From assembly GCA_036013505.1 (NCBI GenBank), contig CP107851.1, forward strand, positions 2,356,001 through 2,420,000: a stretch of 64,000 nt of DNA, in the 5' to 3' direction. Position 1 is the stretch's first letter; each line of letters starts with the position of its first letter. The position numbers and the translations under genes are program-made. The notes beneath the pieces are model-generated. The model had not been told where the DNA came from, made no database searches, and saw only the letters and a program-made list of their open reading frames with translations. The stretch comes from Streptomyces sp. NBC_00510. GTDB lineage: Bacteria; Actinomycetota; Actinomycetes; Streptomycetales; Streptomycetaceae. Of the stretch, positions 52,914 through 62,198 are shown one piece after another.

Positions 52914-53862
52914 GATCCGAGGCTACCTGCCGATGCCAGGAAGGGAGTTGCCGATGCGCCTCTACCTCGGCAACCCGCAGAGCAGCCGTCACAAGGAACT
53001 GGCGGCAGAACTCAAATTCTTCCTGGTCGACGACTCGGCCGCTCTCGTTGTAGTGCTGTGCGATCTTCGCGTCCTGCTCATCGTCTTGCGACCAGATCGT
53101 TGGGAGCAGCCCCCGGAAGCGTACGTACTGCGGGAAGTCCAGGCCGATCGACATGATGCGCATGGCGTCCTGTATGTCGACCACGGCTTCACTGACGTGA
53201 CCGAGGCGCGTTCCTATACGTGAGGTGTCGCGGTCCACCTTCCGGAAGGCACTCTCGAGACGTCCGGTGAAGAAGGGATCGCGGCGAAGAGTCCGCCCGA
53301 ATTCGCGCATGACACGGCTGTTTCCCGGTAGCGAAGCGAAAGCTCGTGCCAACAGGACCATCGCCATGGACCGTTGCCCACTGGCCGCATGCTGGCTGGC
53401 TGCCTTCGCTATGGCGCGTACGTCCTCCTGCGGAATGACGTCGGCCATGTCGATGGAGTCGAACGACACGTGGGGGAAGACCCGGGGCACGTTCTCGTCG
53501 AAGAAGGCTCTGGTGTCGGTGCGCGCTTGGTCAAGGACGTCCGGGAGCGGCAAGTTGCCCGCGTGCTTCAGACCGTTGCGGTGATCGTTGAGCCGACGCA
53601 TGCCCGCGATCTGGCTCAGGAGGACGCCGTTGGGGGCCTTCTTGAGCCGCTCCCAGTAGTCCAGGAAATTGGTCCTCCTGTCCAGCTGCGCGCCCAGATG
53701 GTCACCTACGAGAACCATGAACAGTTCGACCGAGTCATGGAACGACAGCAGTGCTGTCGCATTCAGAGGGGCCGGCAGCCGAGACTGCTGCACTCCCTGG
53801 TCGTATACCAGGCGCAGGAAGGCCAGTCGCTTTGCTGTCTGTGGATCGAGTGCGGCCGTCAC
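52903..53862 (-). CDS. HEPN-motif protein of unknown function
   Basis: 319 aa. The N-terminal 120 residues are helical (LNATALLSFHDSVELFMVLV) and contain RNGLKH at 95-100, the RNxxxH motif of HEPN ribonucleases, following LLSQIAGMRRLNDH. The rest (SMAMVLLARAFASLPGNSRV, FTGRLESAFRKVDRDTSRIG) is not recognised. HEPN proteins often act as RNA-cutting toxins or abortive-infection effectors. It heads a three-gene operon divergent from Ku. A partner antitoxin or nucleotidyltransferase was not seen. Confidence 0.6.
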   Translation of the reverse strand: MTAALDPQTAKRLAFLRLVYDQGVQQSRLPAPLNATALLSFHDSVELFMVLVGDHLGAQLDRRTNFLDYWERLKKAPNGVLLSQIAGMRRLNDHRNGLKHAGNLPLPDVLDQARTDTRAFFDENVPRVFPHVSFDSIDMADVIPQEDVRAIAKAASQHAASGQRSMAMVLLARAFASLPGNSRVMREFGRTLRRDPFFTGRLESAFRKVDRDTSRIGTRLGHVSEAVVDIQDAMRIMSIGLDFPQYVRFRGLLPTIWSQDDEQDAKIAQHYNESGRVVDQEEFEFCRQFLVTAALRVAEVEAHRQLPSWHRQVASDHVD

Positions 53863-54010
53863 GGCTTCCCCCTGGTGTGGCTAGAGGATCACCGTACAGG
53901 CGGCTACCGACACGGCGCGCTCCCCTTTCTATTCCTGCGGCTACCTGGGCCGTGGCACCATTTGGCCTGCACGGAATGCGGGGCATGGCACTGCCGGGTG
54001 CGATAAGGGC

Positions 54011-54802
54011 ATGCCTCAGACCGTTGCGCGCCTTGCGATCACGTTCGGCCTCGTCACGATCCCCGTGACGCTCCACTCCGCCGTGGAGGAGCAGAGCGTC
54101 GCGCTGCACCAGGTCCACGCCGAAGACGGCGGACGCATCCGGCTCCGCCGTACTTGCGAGGTGTGCGGCCGTGATGTCCCCCTCGCTCAGGTCGCCCGCG
54201 GATACACCGATCCACACGGCCGGACCGTGGTCCTCACCGAGGACGACCTCGCCCAGCTCCCGCTCCCGTCCATCAAGGCGATCGACGTCGTGGCGTTCGT
54301 CGACGCCGCGGCGATCGACCCCGTCCAGCTCTCCCGGGCGTACTACCTCGGGGCCGACACCTCGGCGGCCAAGCCGTACGTCCTCCTACGCGACGCGCTG
54401 AGGCAGACCGGCCAGGCGGCCGTCACCAAGGTGACGATGCGCGCCGGCGGCAAAGAGCAGCTGGCGCTGCTGCGGGTGCGGGACGACGTCCTGGTCCTCC
54501 AGACGATGACCTGGCCCGAAGAAGTACGGCCCGCTGAGGGTCTCGCGCCGCCGGCCGACGTCACGGTTCGGCCGCAGGAAGTCCAGATGGCCACCAGTTT
54601 GATGGACGCACTGTCGGCCGACTTCGACCTGGCAGCACTCCGCGACCGGTACCGAGACGCCATGACGGAGCTGGTCGCCTCGAAGCGGGAGGGAACGGCT
54701 TTGCCGTCGACAGCGACGGCCCCGCCGCCTGAGGACGTCGTGGACCTGATGGCTGCGCTGCAGGCAAGTATCGACGCCCACATTCATGACGACGAACAGT
54801 GA
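54011..54802 (+). CDS. ku: Ku DNA end-binding protein
   Basis: 263 aa. The bacterial Ku core domain is complete: ARLAITFGLVTIPVTLHSAV, QVHAEDGGRIRLRRTCEVCG (Cys pair), LPSIKAIDVVAFVDAAAIDP, AYYLGADTSAAKPYVLLRDA and LRVRDDVLVLQTMTWPEEVR. A short C-terminal helical tail follows. Ku homodimers hold DNA ends and recruit LigD in non-homologous end joining. No ligase lies next to it. Extra Ku copies are frequent in Streptomyces and on mobile elements. Divergent from the HEPN operon; ATG 54011. Confidence 0.95.
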   Translation: MPQTVARLAITFGLVTIPVTLHSAVEEQSVALHQVHAEDGGRIRLRRTCEVCGRDVPLAQVARGYTDPHGRTVVLTEDDLAQLPLPSIKAIDVVAFVDAAAIDPVQLSRAYYLGADTSAAKPYVLLRDALRQTGQAAVTKVTMRAGGKEQLALLRVRDDVLVLQTMTWPEEVRPAEGLAPPADVTVRPQEVQMATSLMDALSADFDLAALRDRYRDAMTELVASKREGTALPSTATAPPPEDVVDLMAALQASIDAHIHDDEQ

Positions 54803-54814
54803 TTCAGGGTTCCG

Positions 54815-55141
54815 TCAGCGCGATGCCGCGGTTACCAGGCGCACCCAGCGGCCGAGCAAATCCACCGAGGCCTCCTGCCGAGTCCGACACCGGGGGCCGT
54901 CCATGCCGTTCAGCCGGCCCACCCACCCGTTGCGACCTGACCGTGAGGTCCCGCCGTACGAGGGGACCACGTACCCGATCACCGTGGTGCCGCTTCGCAC
55001 GATCCACTGATGCGCGTCCCGATGCTCTGGGTCGGCTACCAGCTCCGCAGCAGCGACCACGGCGTCCGCCTGTGCCTTCGACAGCCGTTGCGGATAGGGC
55101 TGGATGCCTTCGGTCTTGGACGCCACGTGGGCATCTCGCAC
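54815..55141 (-). CDS. Unknown 108-aa protein
   Basis: GTG 55141. EGIQPYPQRLSKAQADAVVA, AAELVADPEHRDAHQWIVRS, TTVIGYVVPSYGGTSRSG: regular codon use and no low-complexity text, so probably real. Convergent with Ku, 13 bases apart. No domain recognised. Confidence 0.5.
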   Translation of the reverse strand: MRDAHVASKTEGIQPYPQRLSKAQADAVVAAAELVADPEHRDAHQWIVRSGTTVIGYVVPSYGGTSRSGRNGWVGRLNGMDGPRCRTRQEASVDLLGRWVRLVTAASR

Positions 55142-55400
55142 AGCTCAAGGTCTGGCCAGGCTCGGGAAACCGCAAGTGTGTGATGTAGGTGGCCAGGTCT
55201 GTGAGCGCTGCGGCGGAAACCGGCGGCGCTCGGGACCGTGTGCAGCGCTTTCGGCCTGTTATTTATTGCCGCTTTCTGCCGGACACCGGGAGCGATGTTG
55301 CACGTCGGAGCCCTGTCACAGGATGGTCACTCCCCTTCACGACCCCTTCACGACGATCTACCGTGGCACGTTCGCACTGCACCAACTGGGGGGGACCAGT

Positions 55401-56135
55401 ATGGGAATCCGCACCACCCGCATGGCTGCGGCCGCGGCCATCCTGCTCGCCATACTCACCGCCTGCGGCAGCACTGGAGAAGACACCGCAAAGAGCCCGG
55501 GCGCGAAGCCCACGAAGGTCGCGTCCTCAAGCACCGCCGGTTCGGACGTCAACTGCTCCGACCAGAGCCTGGACCAGGCGACGTGGATGGAGAACTGCGC
55601 CGACAAGACGGGCACCGGCGGCGACGGCACGGCCGGAACCACGAAGCTGGCGTGGGGGAAGACCGCCAAGACGGTGGGCGCGCAGTCGCCGATCGACGGG
55701 CCGGGCGGTGGGGACCTCGAGGTGACGCCGTCGACCGTGCTCTACACGACGTCCGCACAGGGCTACACCGCAGCCAAGGGCCTGTACGCCATTGTCACCG
55801 TGAAGGACCGGGCCAGCGGCTCCACGGCGGCCGCGGCATCCACGCCCATAGAGGGCGGCGGGTAGAAGTGGATCGCGCCCGACGGGCAGGCGCTGGACGC
55901 GGGTGAGAACGACGCCTCGAGCATCGTGCCGATGGGGTTCAACGGCGGCGGCATGGTGGAGGCCGGCACCTATCAGTGGGACTCGTTCGTATTCGACCTG
56001 ACCGACGCGCAGCGCGGCGGGACGCTGTCCTACACCGACGGATCCGGCGCGGTCTTCCACTGGCCGGTACCTGCGGTCAACAGTGGCCCGGAATTGTCGA
56101 AGGTGAAGAAGGGCATCGCCGGCGACTACTCGTAG
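55401..56135 (+). pseudogene. Secreted lipoprotein with in-frame amber stop
   Basis: ATG 55401. Signal peptide MGIRTTRMAAAAAILLAILT followed by the lipobox LTAC (lipidated Cys), then a Thr/Ser/Lys-rich linker. The globular part starts KLAWGKTAKTVGAQSPID and resembles DUF4352-type extracellular domains. A TAG codon at 55863-55865 interrupts EGGG_KWIAPDGQALDAGE, after which the same frame continues cleanly to 56135 (PVPAVNSGPELSKVKKGIAG DYS). The stop may be a TGG-to-TAG mutation or may be read through. Its role would be at the outer face of the membrane. Confidence 0.7.
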
Positions 56136-56179
56136 GGCCTGCGTGAGCCGGCTCAAGACTAGGAAGGTTCGAGGGGTAC

Positions 56180-56485
56180 GTGGAGACTCTGACCGAAGTA
56201 CGCACGCGGCTTGGCGCGCGCCAGCGTCAGCTGCAGGTTGAGCTGGAGCAAGTGCAGGAGCAGCTCAAGCAGATGGATACGACGGTGGTCGTGTCAGCCT
56301 GGTGGGACAAGCCCAGCGGTGACCAGGGACGCGGAACCCTGTACCACGCGGGGACGAACCTGCCTTGCCGTCAGGGGACGCTGAACAGCCACCCGGGGAG
56401 CCCGGTAACGATCAGCCTGTTCGAGGCTTTGGGCGCAGGGCTCAGCCCGTGCGGCCGGTGCAGGCCCCCGCGGCAGGGTCAGTAG
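56180..56485 (+). CDS. Unknown 101-aa coiled-coil protein
   Basis: GTG 56180. The first half is a coiled coil (ARQRQLQVELEQVQEQLKQM). The second half (VVVSAWWDKPSGDQGRGTLY, then SPCGRCRPP) has a terminal CxxC. Not recognised. Confidence 0.55.
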   Translation: METLTEVRTRLGARQRQLQVELEQVQEQLKQMDTTVVVSAWWDKPSGDQGRGTLYHAGTNLPCRQGTLNSHPGSPVTISLFEALGAGLSPCGRCRPPRQGQ

Positions 56486-56728
56486 CGGCGGCGCTGGTCG
56501 ATGGCCATGCCGAGCAAGTTCAGGCCGTTGCTGGGACTGGGGTCCGGTGTGGGTTCCTGCTTGGACGTCTCGGTGCTTCTCTGCACTTCACTCTCACGGG
56601 TGAAGGTGGGTATGTGACTCGTCAAAGGGCCTCCGAGATGGATGGGATGGGGTCAGGGGTGGTGGCGCCGGCGACCGCAGGGCAGATCCCCACACGTCGG
56701 TAAGATCGGCGCTCTCAATGGGGGTGCG

Positions 56729-57547
56729 ATGCGAACATCAAGGCGGGGTGGCGAGGGGCAGAAGTACGCGCTGACCTCGGACGAGGACGACAGCGACTTC
56801 TGGGGCTTCGCTCAGGAAGCGGAGGGGTTGTTCACGCCTCTGCCGGATGAGGAAGGAGCGCGCCGAGTGCGCCTGGCGGGTTGCCTCCCGCAGGGTGGCC
56901 TACTGAGGTGCGTTGACCACGTCGGCAGTCGGCGTGCTGTGGCGGGGAACGCCTGGTTCGAGCTCCTCGACGGTGACGGTGCCACCATGGGGTCCTACTT
57001 CGTCAACGAGGTCACTGTCATTGACGTCAAGCCGTCCGCCAGTGGTGCCGGTCTTGTCGACCTCACGGTGATGCTCTGGTGCGAGAACGCCCTGCCCGGG
57101 GCGGAACGGCCGTGGGAGCTGGTCCGCACCGGTCATCTGAACCACACCGGGATGTGGCACGAACTCGCTCCCGAGGACCGACACGCGTGGCTGTCGGTGG
57201 CCCTGTGGTCCCGGGAGTACCAACGTCAGGGGAAACCCGATGCGCCTGCCGGGCAGGTGTTCACCTTGGATGGCCGACACATCGTTGACCGGGACACCTT
57301 CTATTGCGCGATCGGGGAGGCCATCAACGGGCCCGGTGGATACTTCGGCTGGAACCTGGACGCTCTGGACGACTGTCTGAGAGGTGACTGGGGCGCGACC
57401 ACTCCGTTCACCTTGCACTGGGAGTTCTCTGCCGAGGCTCGAACGCGGTTGGCGGAACGCGTGCCCGCCGGTGATCGCGAGCTTGGGCTGTTCGACCTGC
57501 TCCTGGAGATCTTCGAGGAACGGGGTGTGAGCGTCATCCTTCGGTGA
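56729..57547 (+). CDS. Barstar-family (RNase inhibitor-like) protein
   Basis: 272 aa from ATG 56729. The N-terminal two-thirds is an unknown beta-rich domain (ARRVRLAGCLPQGGLLRCVD, YFVNEVTVIDVKPSASGAGL). The C-terminal 90 residues are barstar-like: VFTLDGRHIVDRDTFYCAIG, YFGWNLDALDDCLRGDWG and DLLLEIFEERGVSVIL. Barstar inhibits barnase-type RNases and occurs as an immunity protein for secreted toxins. No barnase-type gene is adjacent. Confidence 0.8.
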   Translation: MRTSRRGGEGQKYALTSDEDDSDFWGFAQEAEGLFTPLPDEEGARRVRLAGCLPQGGLLRCVDHVGSRRAVAGNAWFELLDGDGATMGSYFVNEVTVIDVKPSASGAGLVDLTVMLWCENALPGAERPWELVRTGHLNHTGMWHELAPEDRHAWLSVALWSREYQRQGKPDAPAGQVFTLDGRHIVDRDTFYCAIGEAINGPGGYFGWNLDALDDCLRGDWGATTPFTLHWEFSAEARTRLAERVPAGDRELGLFDLLLEIFEERGVSVILR

Positions 57548-57582
57548 CAGCTCGTTGCTTCGAGGCATCGGTCTGGGGAACG

Positions 57583-60030
57583 TCATTCGGACTCCTGCGG
57601 GCGGCGGCGGGCGGGGATGCCGAGGTGGACAGCCGGTCGCTGGGCTCGGCGTTGGGTCTCGTCGCGCTTCGCGCGGAGGAAGGTGAGGGTGAGGTCGATG
57701 CCCTCGATCTCACCGATCCAGCCTTCCTCCTCGGCCTGCGTCCTGCGTTGCAGGAGGTCGGCTTCGAGCTCGGAGAGCCGGGCGAGCATCTTGGGATCGA
57801 CGTGGAGCATCGGGCAGCGGATGCAGGCGTGTTCGTGCTGGCAGGGGGTGCCGTAGGGGCGTCCGCAGGAGCCGAGCTCGACCTTGCGGCGGTCGAAGTG
57901 CTCCTCGAACTCGGTCCACTCCTGCTCGGTGGTGTCCCGGTACTCCTCGGAGGGCCGGACCTGGCGCCTCTGGTGGAGGTGGGCCTGGTAGTGGCGGATC
58001 ACGTCCTCGTCGATGACGGCGACGTAGCCACGGGTGGTCTGGATGCTGAGGTGACCCAGCAGTGCGGCTCCGATGTGAATGGGCAGACCGCTGTTGACCA
58101 GCTCGGTCGCGAAGATCCTCCGGAAGTCGTGCGGGGTGAATTTCAGCCCGCGGAACCCGGGGTGGGTCTCGGCGAGAGCCTCGCACCGTCGGCTGATCAT
58201 CTGCTGGATGGTGCCGGGGTTGAAGATCTTCGACCCGATCGCTCCGTTCTGGCGCTGGAAGAGGAACGGCATCGGCGCACTCCAGACCTTGTCGTGCGGG
58301 TCGTAGCGGCTGACCAGCGGAATCGGCCTTCCTCGCCGGCCGTGGCGCCGGATGATCGAGGCGATTACGTGGAACAGCTCGGCCGACATCGGGATGACGC
58401 GCTCGCGGTCGGTCTTGGACGGTTCGATGACGAGCAGGGCGATTACCTCGCCGTTCGCGCGCTGATACTGGCGGATGCTGAGGTGGGTCAGCTCGCACAG
58501 CTCCTCGATGCGTACGCCGGAGTGCCGCAAGGTCTCCACTGCCGCCCAGTCCCAGAAGGCGGCCTCCTCCGTGCCGATGTGCCTCAGTTCAGCGGAGTCC
58601 AGGTCCAGCACGCGGGTGGGAACGGCGTCGCCGTGCCGGAGCTGCTTCTGGTCCGATTCGCTGATCACCCGCCGGTAGGCGGTGCCGGCGAAGGTGAACT
58701 CCTCCCCGTCGGCGGCCTGGTCGGCGCGTTCGAGCAGGAGCCGGGCATGGTCGTAGCGGGACTCGACGTGGTCAACCAAGACGGGCAGGAGCGGCTGGCG
58801 CTGCCGGGTGCGGTCCGCCGAGCGTTCAGTTCCCTTCCGCCGGCGGACGCCCAGGCCATGGAACTCGCCGGGCGGGACGGGACACGGTGCGACCCAGGCC
58901 GCCCAGCGTTCGGGTTCGGCTGCAGCCCAGGTATGCAGGTCGTAGTAGAAGCTGCGGACCGAGATGACGATGTCGTCCTGGCCCCGCCGGTGGGTGCCGT
59001 CGTCCTTGAGGCGGATCGTCTCGCGCCAGCGCGTGTAGAGGTCCGGTGCGATCCGAAGTCCCTGCTGGCCGGGGTTGAGCTGCTCGACCTTCACCCAGAA
59101 GTGCTTGACTAGCAGGAGCGCGAGCTGCTTCAGGCTGGAGTAGTCGAGATCGGCTCGGCGCCGGCCGAAGTAGTCGATCAGCAGGCCGCGGACGGCCTGG
59201 TCGCGGATCCCGTACTGATCGACGAGCTCCTCGATGGTCCGCTGGCCGCGCATCATCGCCGCCCGCATCGTCGTCGGCGTGGAGGCCGGGAACCGCCCCA
59301 TCGTGATCAGCGCCGTCCACATCCCGTGCCCGAAGAGGCGGTTTGAGGCCGGTTGTCCGGGCTGGAGCCGGCAGCGGGCCAGCCGGTTGTCGTGCGCGTA
59401 CTGGAGGATCGACCCCGGCGTGACGTCGGCCAGCGCGACGCCCTGGTAGGTCAGGAGCGTGCACATGTCGAGCACCGCCTCCCGCTGGTGCTTGAGCCGC
59501 AGCTCCTGTGCGGCGATGTGCTCCTCGAAGGTGACCAACAGCGGGTCGTTCTGCGCGGAGATGAACAAGGACGTGAAGTTGTTCAGCTGGTTTTGCCGGA
59601 AGGCGAGCATCATGGGCTGGACGACGCGAAGGCAGAACAGCGTGCGGACCCCCGGGGTGACCGCGAGGCCAGTCGACCTGCGGGCACCAAGACTGTTCGC
59701 CTTGATCAGCCCCTTGCCCAGAGGGCTGGCGTCCCACCGCTCCTGCCAGGTCTGGCCCGGGTGGGTGGACAGGTACTGAAGGATGCCGCGGGTTGCCTGG
59801 GCGCGCTGGTGCCGGGTGACGGTGGAAGCGTCCTCCCAGACGTCGAAGGCCAGCTTGGAGATGTGGTTGATCGACGCTGCAGACAGTTCTCCGTGCGGTC
59901 GCGGCGGCGGCTCCGAGACCGCCGGCTGCGGCTTCATCGGACCGCCCACGAAGCGACTGGGGAATGTGAGCCCCTCAACGACGGGCCCGTGCCGACGGCT
60001 GACACCGGTGGTCGCGCTGGACCTAGCCAC
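57583..60030 (-). CDS. Large tyrosine recombinase (TnpB-like of Tn554 type)
   Basis: About 815 aa from GTG 60030, overlapping the upstream recombinase stop (GTGGCTAG). Long N-terminal region, then the catalytic domain: RHSGVRIEELCELTHLSI (Arg I), VIEPSKTDRERVIPMSAELF (Lys), FTPHDFRRIFATELVNSGLP (His-x-x-Arg), LLGHLSIQTTRGYVAV (His and Tyr). A cysteine-rich tail (GSCGRPYGTPCQHEHACIRC) probably binds zinc. Together with the gene before it, it matches the paired recombinases of Tn554-like elements, where TnpA and TnpB act together. Not truncated. Confidence 0.85.
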   Translation of the reverse strand: MARSSATTGVSRRHGPVVEGLTFPSRFVGGPMKPQPAVSEPPPRPHGELSAASINHISKLAFDVWEDASTVTRHQRAQATRGILQYLSTHPGQTWQERWDASPLGKGLIKANSLGARRSTGLAVTPGVRTLFCLRVVQPMMLAFRQNQLNNFTSLFISAQNDPLLVTFEEHIAAQELRLKHQREAVLDMCTLLTYQGVALADVTPGSILQYAHDNRLARCRLQPGQPASNRLFGHGMWTALITMGRFPASTPTTMRAAMMRGQRTIEELVDQYGIRDQAVRGLLIDYFGRRRADLDYSSLKQLALLLVKHFWVKVEQLNPGQQGLRIAPDLYTRWRETIRLKDDGTHRRGQDDIVISVRSFYYDLHTWAAAEPERWAAWVAPCPVPPGEFHGLGVRRRKGTERSADRTRQRQPLLPVLVDHVESRYDHARLLLERADQAADGEEFTFAGTAYRRVISESDQKQLRHGDAVPTRVLDLDSAELRHIGTEEAAFWDWAAVETLRHSGVRIEELCELTHLSIRQYQRANGEVIALLVIEPSKTDRERVIPMSAELFHVIASIIRRHGRRGRPIPLVSRYDPHDKVWSAPMPFLFQRQNGAIGSKIFNPGTIQQMISRRCEALAETHPGFRGLKFTPHDFRRIFATELVNSGLPIHIGAALLGHLSIQTTRGYVAVIDEDVIRHYQAHLHQRRQVRPSEEYRDTTEQEWTEFEEHFDRRKVELGSCGRPYGTPCQHEHACIRCPMLHVDPKMLARLSELEADLLQRRTQAEEEGWIGEIEGIDLTLTFLRAKRDETQRRAQRPAVHLGIPARRRPQESE

Positions 60031-61249
60031 CGAACACCGCCTTGATGTCATCCGCGGAGTACCCAGTGGGGTAGCTCGTCGTCGGCCGCGGCGTGCTGTA
60101 GTGCTCCGCGAGCTTGTCGAACATCTCCTCCACCCGCGCGGTCAGGTAGCGGCTGGTGGTCTGGATGTTTGCGTGCCGCATGATCGCCTGGACCTCGACC
60201 GGGGTGAGCTTCCCGCCGTTGGCCATCCGGGACGCCGCCGTGTGCCGAAGATCGTGCAGGGTCCAGTTCGTGCCCAGCAGCTCGTTCGCCCGCTGCATGA
60301 TCCGGCGCATCGCCCAGTAGGACAGTTGGCGATCGCTCCCGCGACGGGTTCGCCAGACCGACTCGCCCCGTGATGGCGTGCCCGCCTCGTCGAGATACCG
60401 GGCCAGCCGGACGAACGCCTGCGGCGAGGCCGGAACCGCTTCCCTCTCGTGGGTGCCCTTGGAGATCACGTAGATCCGCTGGCCGGCCCAGTCGATGTCG
60501 TTCACCCCCACCCCGAGCAGTTCGACCGCGCGGGCGCCGCTGGAGACGTAGAACTCCAGCAGGGCGCGATCACGCTCACAGCCCATGCGATCGAACAGCT
60601 CGTCCCACAGACGGTCGGGAATCGAACGGGGCGGCCGGTCGGAGACCTTCTGCCGAAGCCGGGCCCGCCCCACCACTGCCCTCGGCTCCAACGGGCTCCG
60701 GTGCGCAAGGGCATGTCGACGCTGAGGCGAGATGGGGACGGGGTTGACCACCGGCCCGTTGCCCTGATGGGCGTGGAACCCATAAAAGCCGCTGACCACC
60801 GACAATGCGTGGTTGATCGTCCTGGGCGCGTATCCGGCACGGAGCGTCGGCTTGCCGGTCCTGAGGTTCACCGACCCGGGCATGTGTCCGCCCGGTTGAG
60901 TCCGCTGCCGCTGCGGATTCGAGGCCGTCCGCAGCCACCCCGCCAGCACCGCGACCTCGGCCTCGGTCGCCTTCTCCCATGCCACCCCCAGCAGCCACAG
61001 CAGCCGGAACCACCGCAGCAGGCCGTACCCGTAGCTGCGTACCGTCAGCGGGCTGCAGTCGTTCAGTGCCAGATCCCGCAGGTAGGTAGTAGCCGCCTCG
61101 ATCTCGTCGTCGTACGCGTTCACGACGATGTACGGCGGGTGGACGCCCCGAGCGGGGACAACGGCCCCCACCGGGGCAGCTCGGCCCGCCCCTCGATCAG
61201 TTCCTGTCGCAGTTCCAAGGTGTTCCTCCTCGTCGATCGCATTGACCAT
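60023..61249 (-). CDS. Tyrosine recombinase (TnpA-like of Tn554 type)
   Basis: 408 aa from the start near 61249 (MVNAIDEEEHLG). The SAM-like core-binding domain (YLRDLALNDCSPLTVRSYGY) precedes the catalytic domain: FYVSSGARAVELLGVGVNDI (Arg I), YVISKGTHEREAVPA (Lys), WTLHDLRHTAASRMANGG (His-x-x-Arg), IMRHANIQTTSRYLTA (His and Tyr). All five catalytic positions are present. The coupling with the larger recombinase downstream suggests a two-recombinase transposon. A third TnpC-like gene was not found in the window. Confidence 0.87.
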   Translation of the reverse strand: MVNAIDEEEHLGTATGTDRGAGRAAPVGAVVPARGVHPPYIVVNAYDDEIEAATTYLRDLALNDCSPLTVRSYGYGLLRWFRLLWLLGVAWEKATEAEVAVLAGWLRTASNPQRQRTQPGGHMPGSVNLRTGKPTLRAGYAPRTINHALSVVSGFYGFHAHQGNGPVVNPVPISPQRRHALAHRSPLEPRAVVGRARLRQKVSDRPPRSIPDRLWDELFDRMGCERDRALLEFYVSSGARAVELLGVGVNDIDWAGQRIYVISKGTHEREAVPASPQAFVRLARYLDEAGTPSRGESVWRTRRGSDRQLSYWAMRRIMQRANELLGTNWTLHDLRHTAASRMANGGKLTPVEVQAIMRHANIQTTSRYLTARVEEMFDKLAEHYSTPRPTTSYPTGYSADDIKAVFGG

Positions 61250-61275
61250 CACGTCGATCAACGGGGGGAGTTGAT

Positions 61276-61880
61276 TCAGATAACTGTGCACTGGTAGCGG
61301 GGCGCGTCCGGGTCGAAGTCCGGGGCAGGGGTGCAGGAGTAGGTGTGGGTGCCGCCGAGCTGGTCGGTCCAGTTCCATGTCCAGCCGGCGGGCGGTTCTC
61401 CGTCCTGGCCGTCGGCGCCGTCTCGCCCGTCCTGGCCGTCCTGGCCGTCCTTGCCCGGGGCGCCGGTGGCGTCCTGCCCTGGCAGGCCGGAGGCGCCGGG
61501 CGCGGGGGTAAGCGTTGGGGCGGGCTTGCCCGGGTCACCGGGATCGCCCTTGTCTCCCTTGTCGCCCTTCTCGCCGGGCACGGGGAACGGCACCGGCACG
61601 GTCCCGCGATCGTCCAGGCCTTCCACGGCGTCGCCAGGGTCTGGCGCTATGGGCGTGTTGCCCTGGGCCCGAATCTGGGCGCGTAGGGCGCGGACGTCGT
61701 CGGCGAGAGTGGTGACAGCGGTGCCTCGGCGGTCGGCCTCGGCGGCGAACTGGTCCGCGCGGCTGGACTCGGCGTCGATCCGCGCCCAGATGATGGCCCA
61801 AGACCGAACAGGGCGACAATCGCGCACGCCGTGGCGATCGAGCGCCAGCGGTTGGCCAGGGCCCGCTGGTTGCGGGTCAC
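61276..61880 (-). pseudogene. Collagen-like phage protein, frameshifted
   Basis: GTG 61880 overlaps the previous stop (GTGA). MTRNQRALANRWRSIATACA, then a hydrophobic segment (IVALFG), is followed by an indel near 61800. The other frame continues AIIWARIDAESSRADQFAAE (coiled coil), a collagen-like Gly-X-Y run (GEKGDKGDKGDPGDPG, GKDGQDGQDGRDGADGQDG), and ends WTWNWTDQLGGTHTYSC. Likely an anchored trimeric prophage protein. The indel may be a sequencing error. Confidence 0.65.
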
Positions 61881-62174
61881 GTCGGAGTTCCTCCCATCTG
61901 GGTGATCTGCGCGCGCAGCCGGGCGGTCTCCGCCTCGGCGGTGGCGCGTCGGGCGGCCTCCGCGGCCAGTGCCGCGTCCTTCTCCGCCAGGGCTGCGTTC
62001 TTCTCGGTGATCTCGGCGCGCTTGGCGGTCAGCTCCTCCTGGAGCTGGTCCGTCAGCGCGCCGAGACCGGTCAGCGCCTGTTCCCCGCGCTTCCCCAGTG
62101 CCGCGACCACCGCTGTTGCCAGCACCCCGCGAACGCTAGAAGGGAGCCGACCAGGGTGATGGTCGCGTTCATTC
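61877..62174 (-). pseudogene. Membrane/coiled-coil prophage protein, frameshifted
   Basis: The likely start is at 62172 (MNATITLVGSLLAFAG), a membrane segment. One G missing from a G run near 62130 separates it from VLATAVVAALGKRGEQ and the coiled coil LQEELTAKRAEITEKNAAL with AEKDAALAAEAARR. In phage lysis regions such proteins resemble spanin or holin accessories; the role here is inferred from position. Confidence 0.55.
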
Positions 62175-62198
62175 ACCGGGGATCCGTTCGCGAGAGGG

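Noticed and set aside
56729..57547. Barnase-barstar toxin-immunity pair
   Set aside because: No barnase-like or other secreted toxin gene is adjacent.
57544..59112. 522-codon plus-strand frame opposite the large recombinase
   Set aside because: Antisense of a conserved catalytic domain, with repetitive low-complexity translation.
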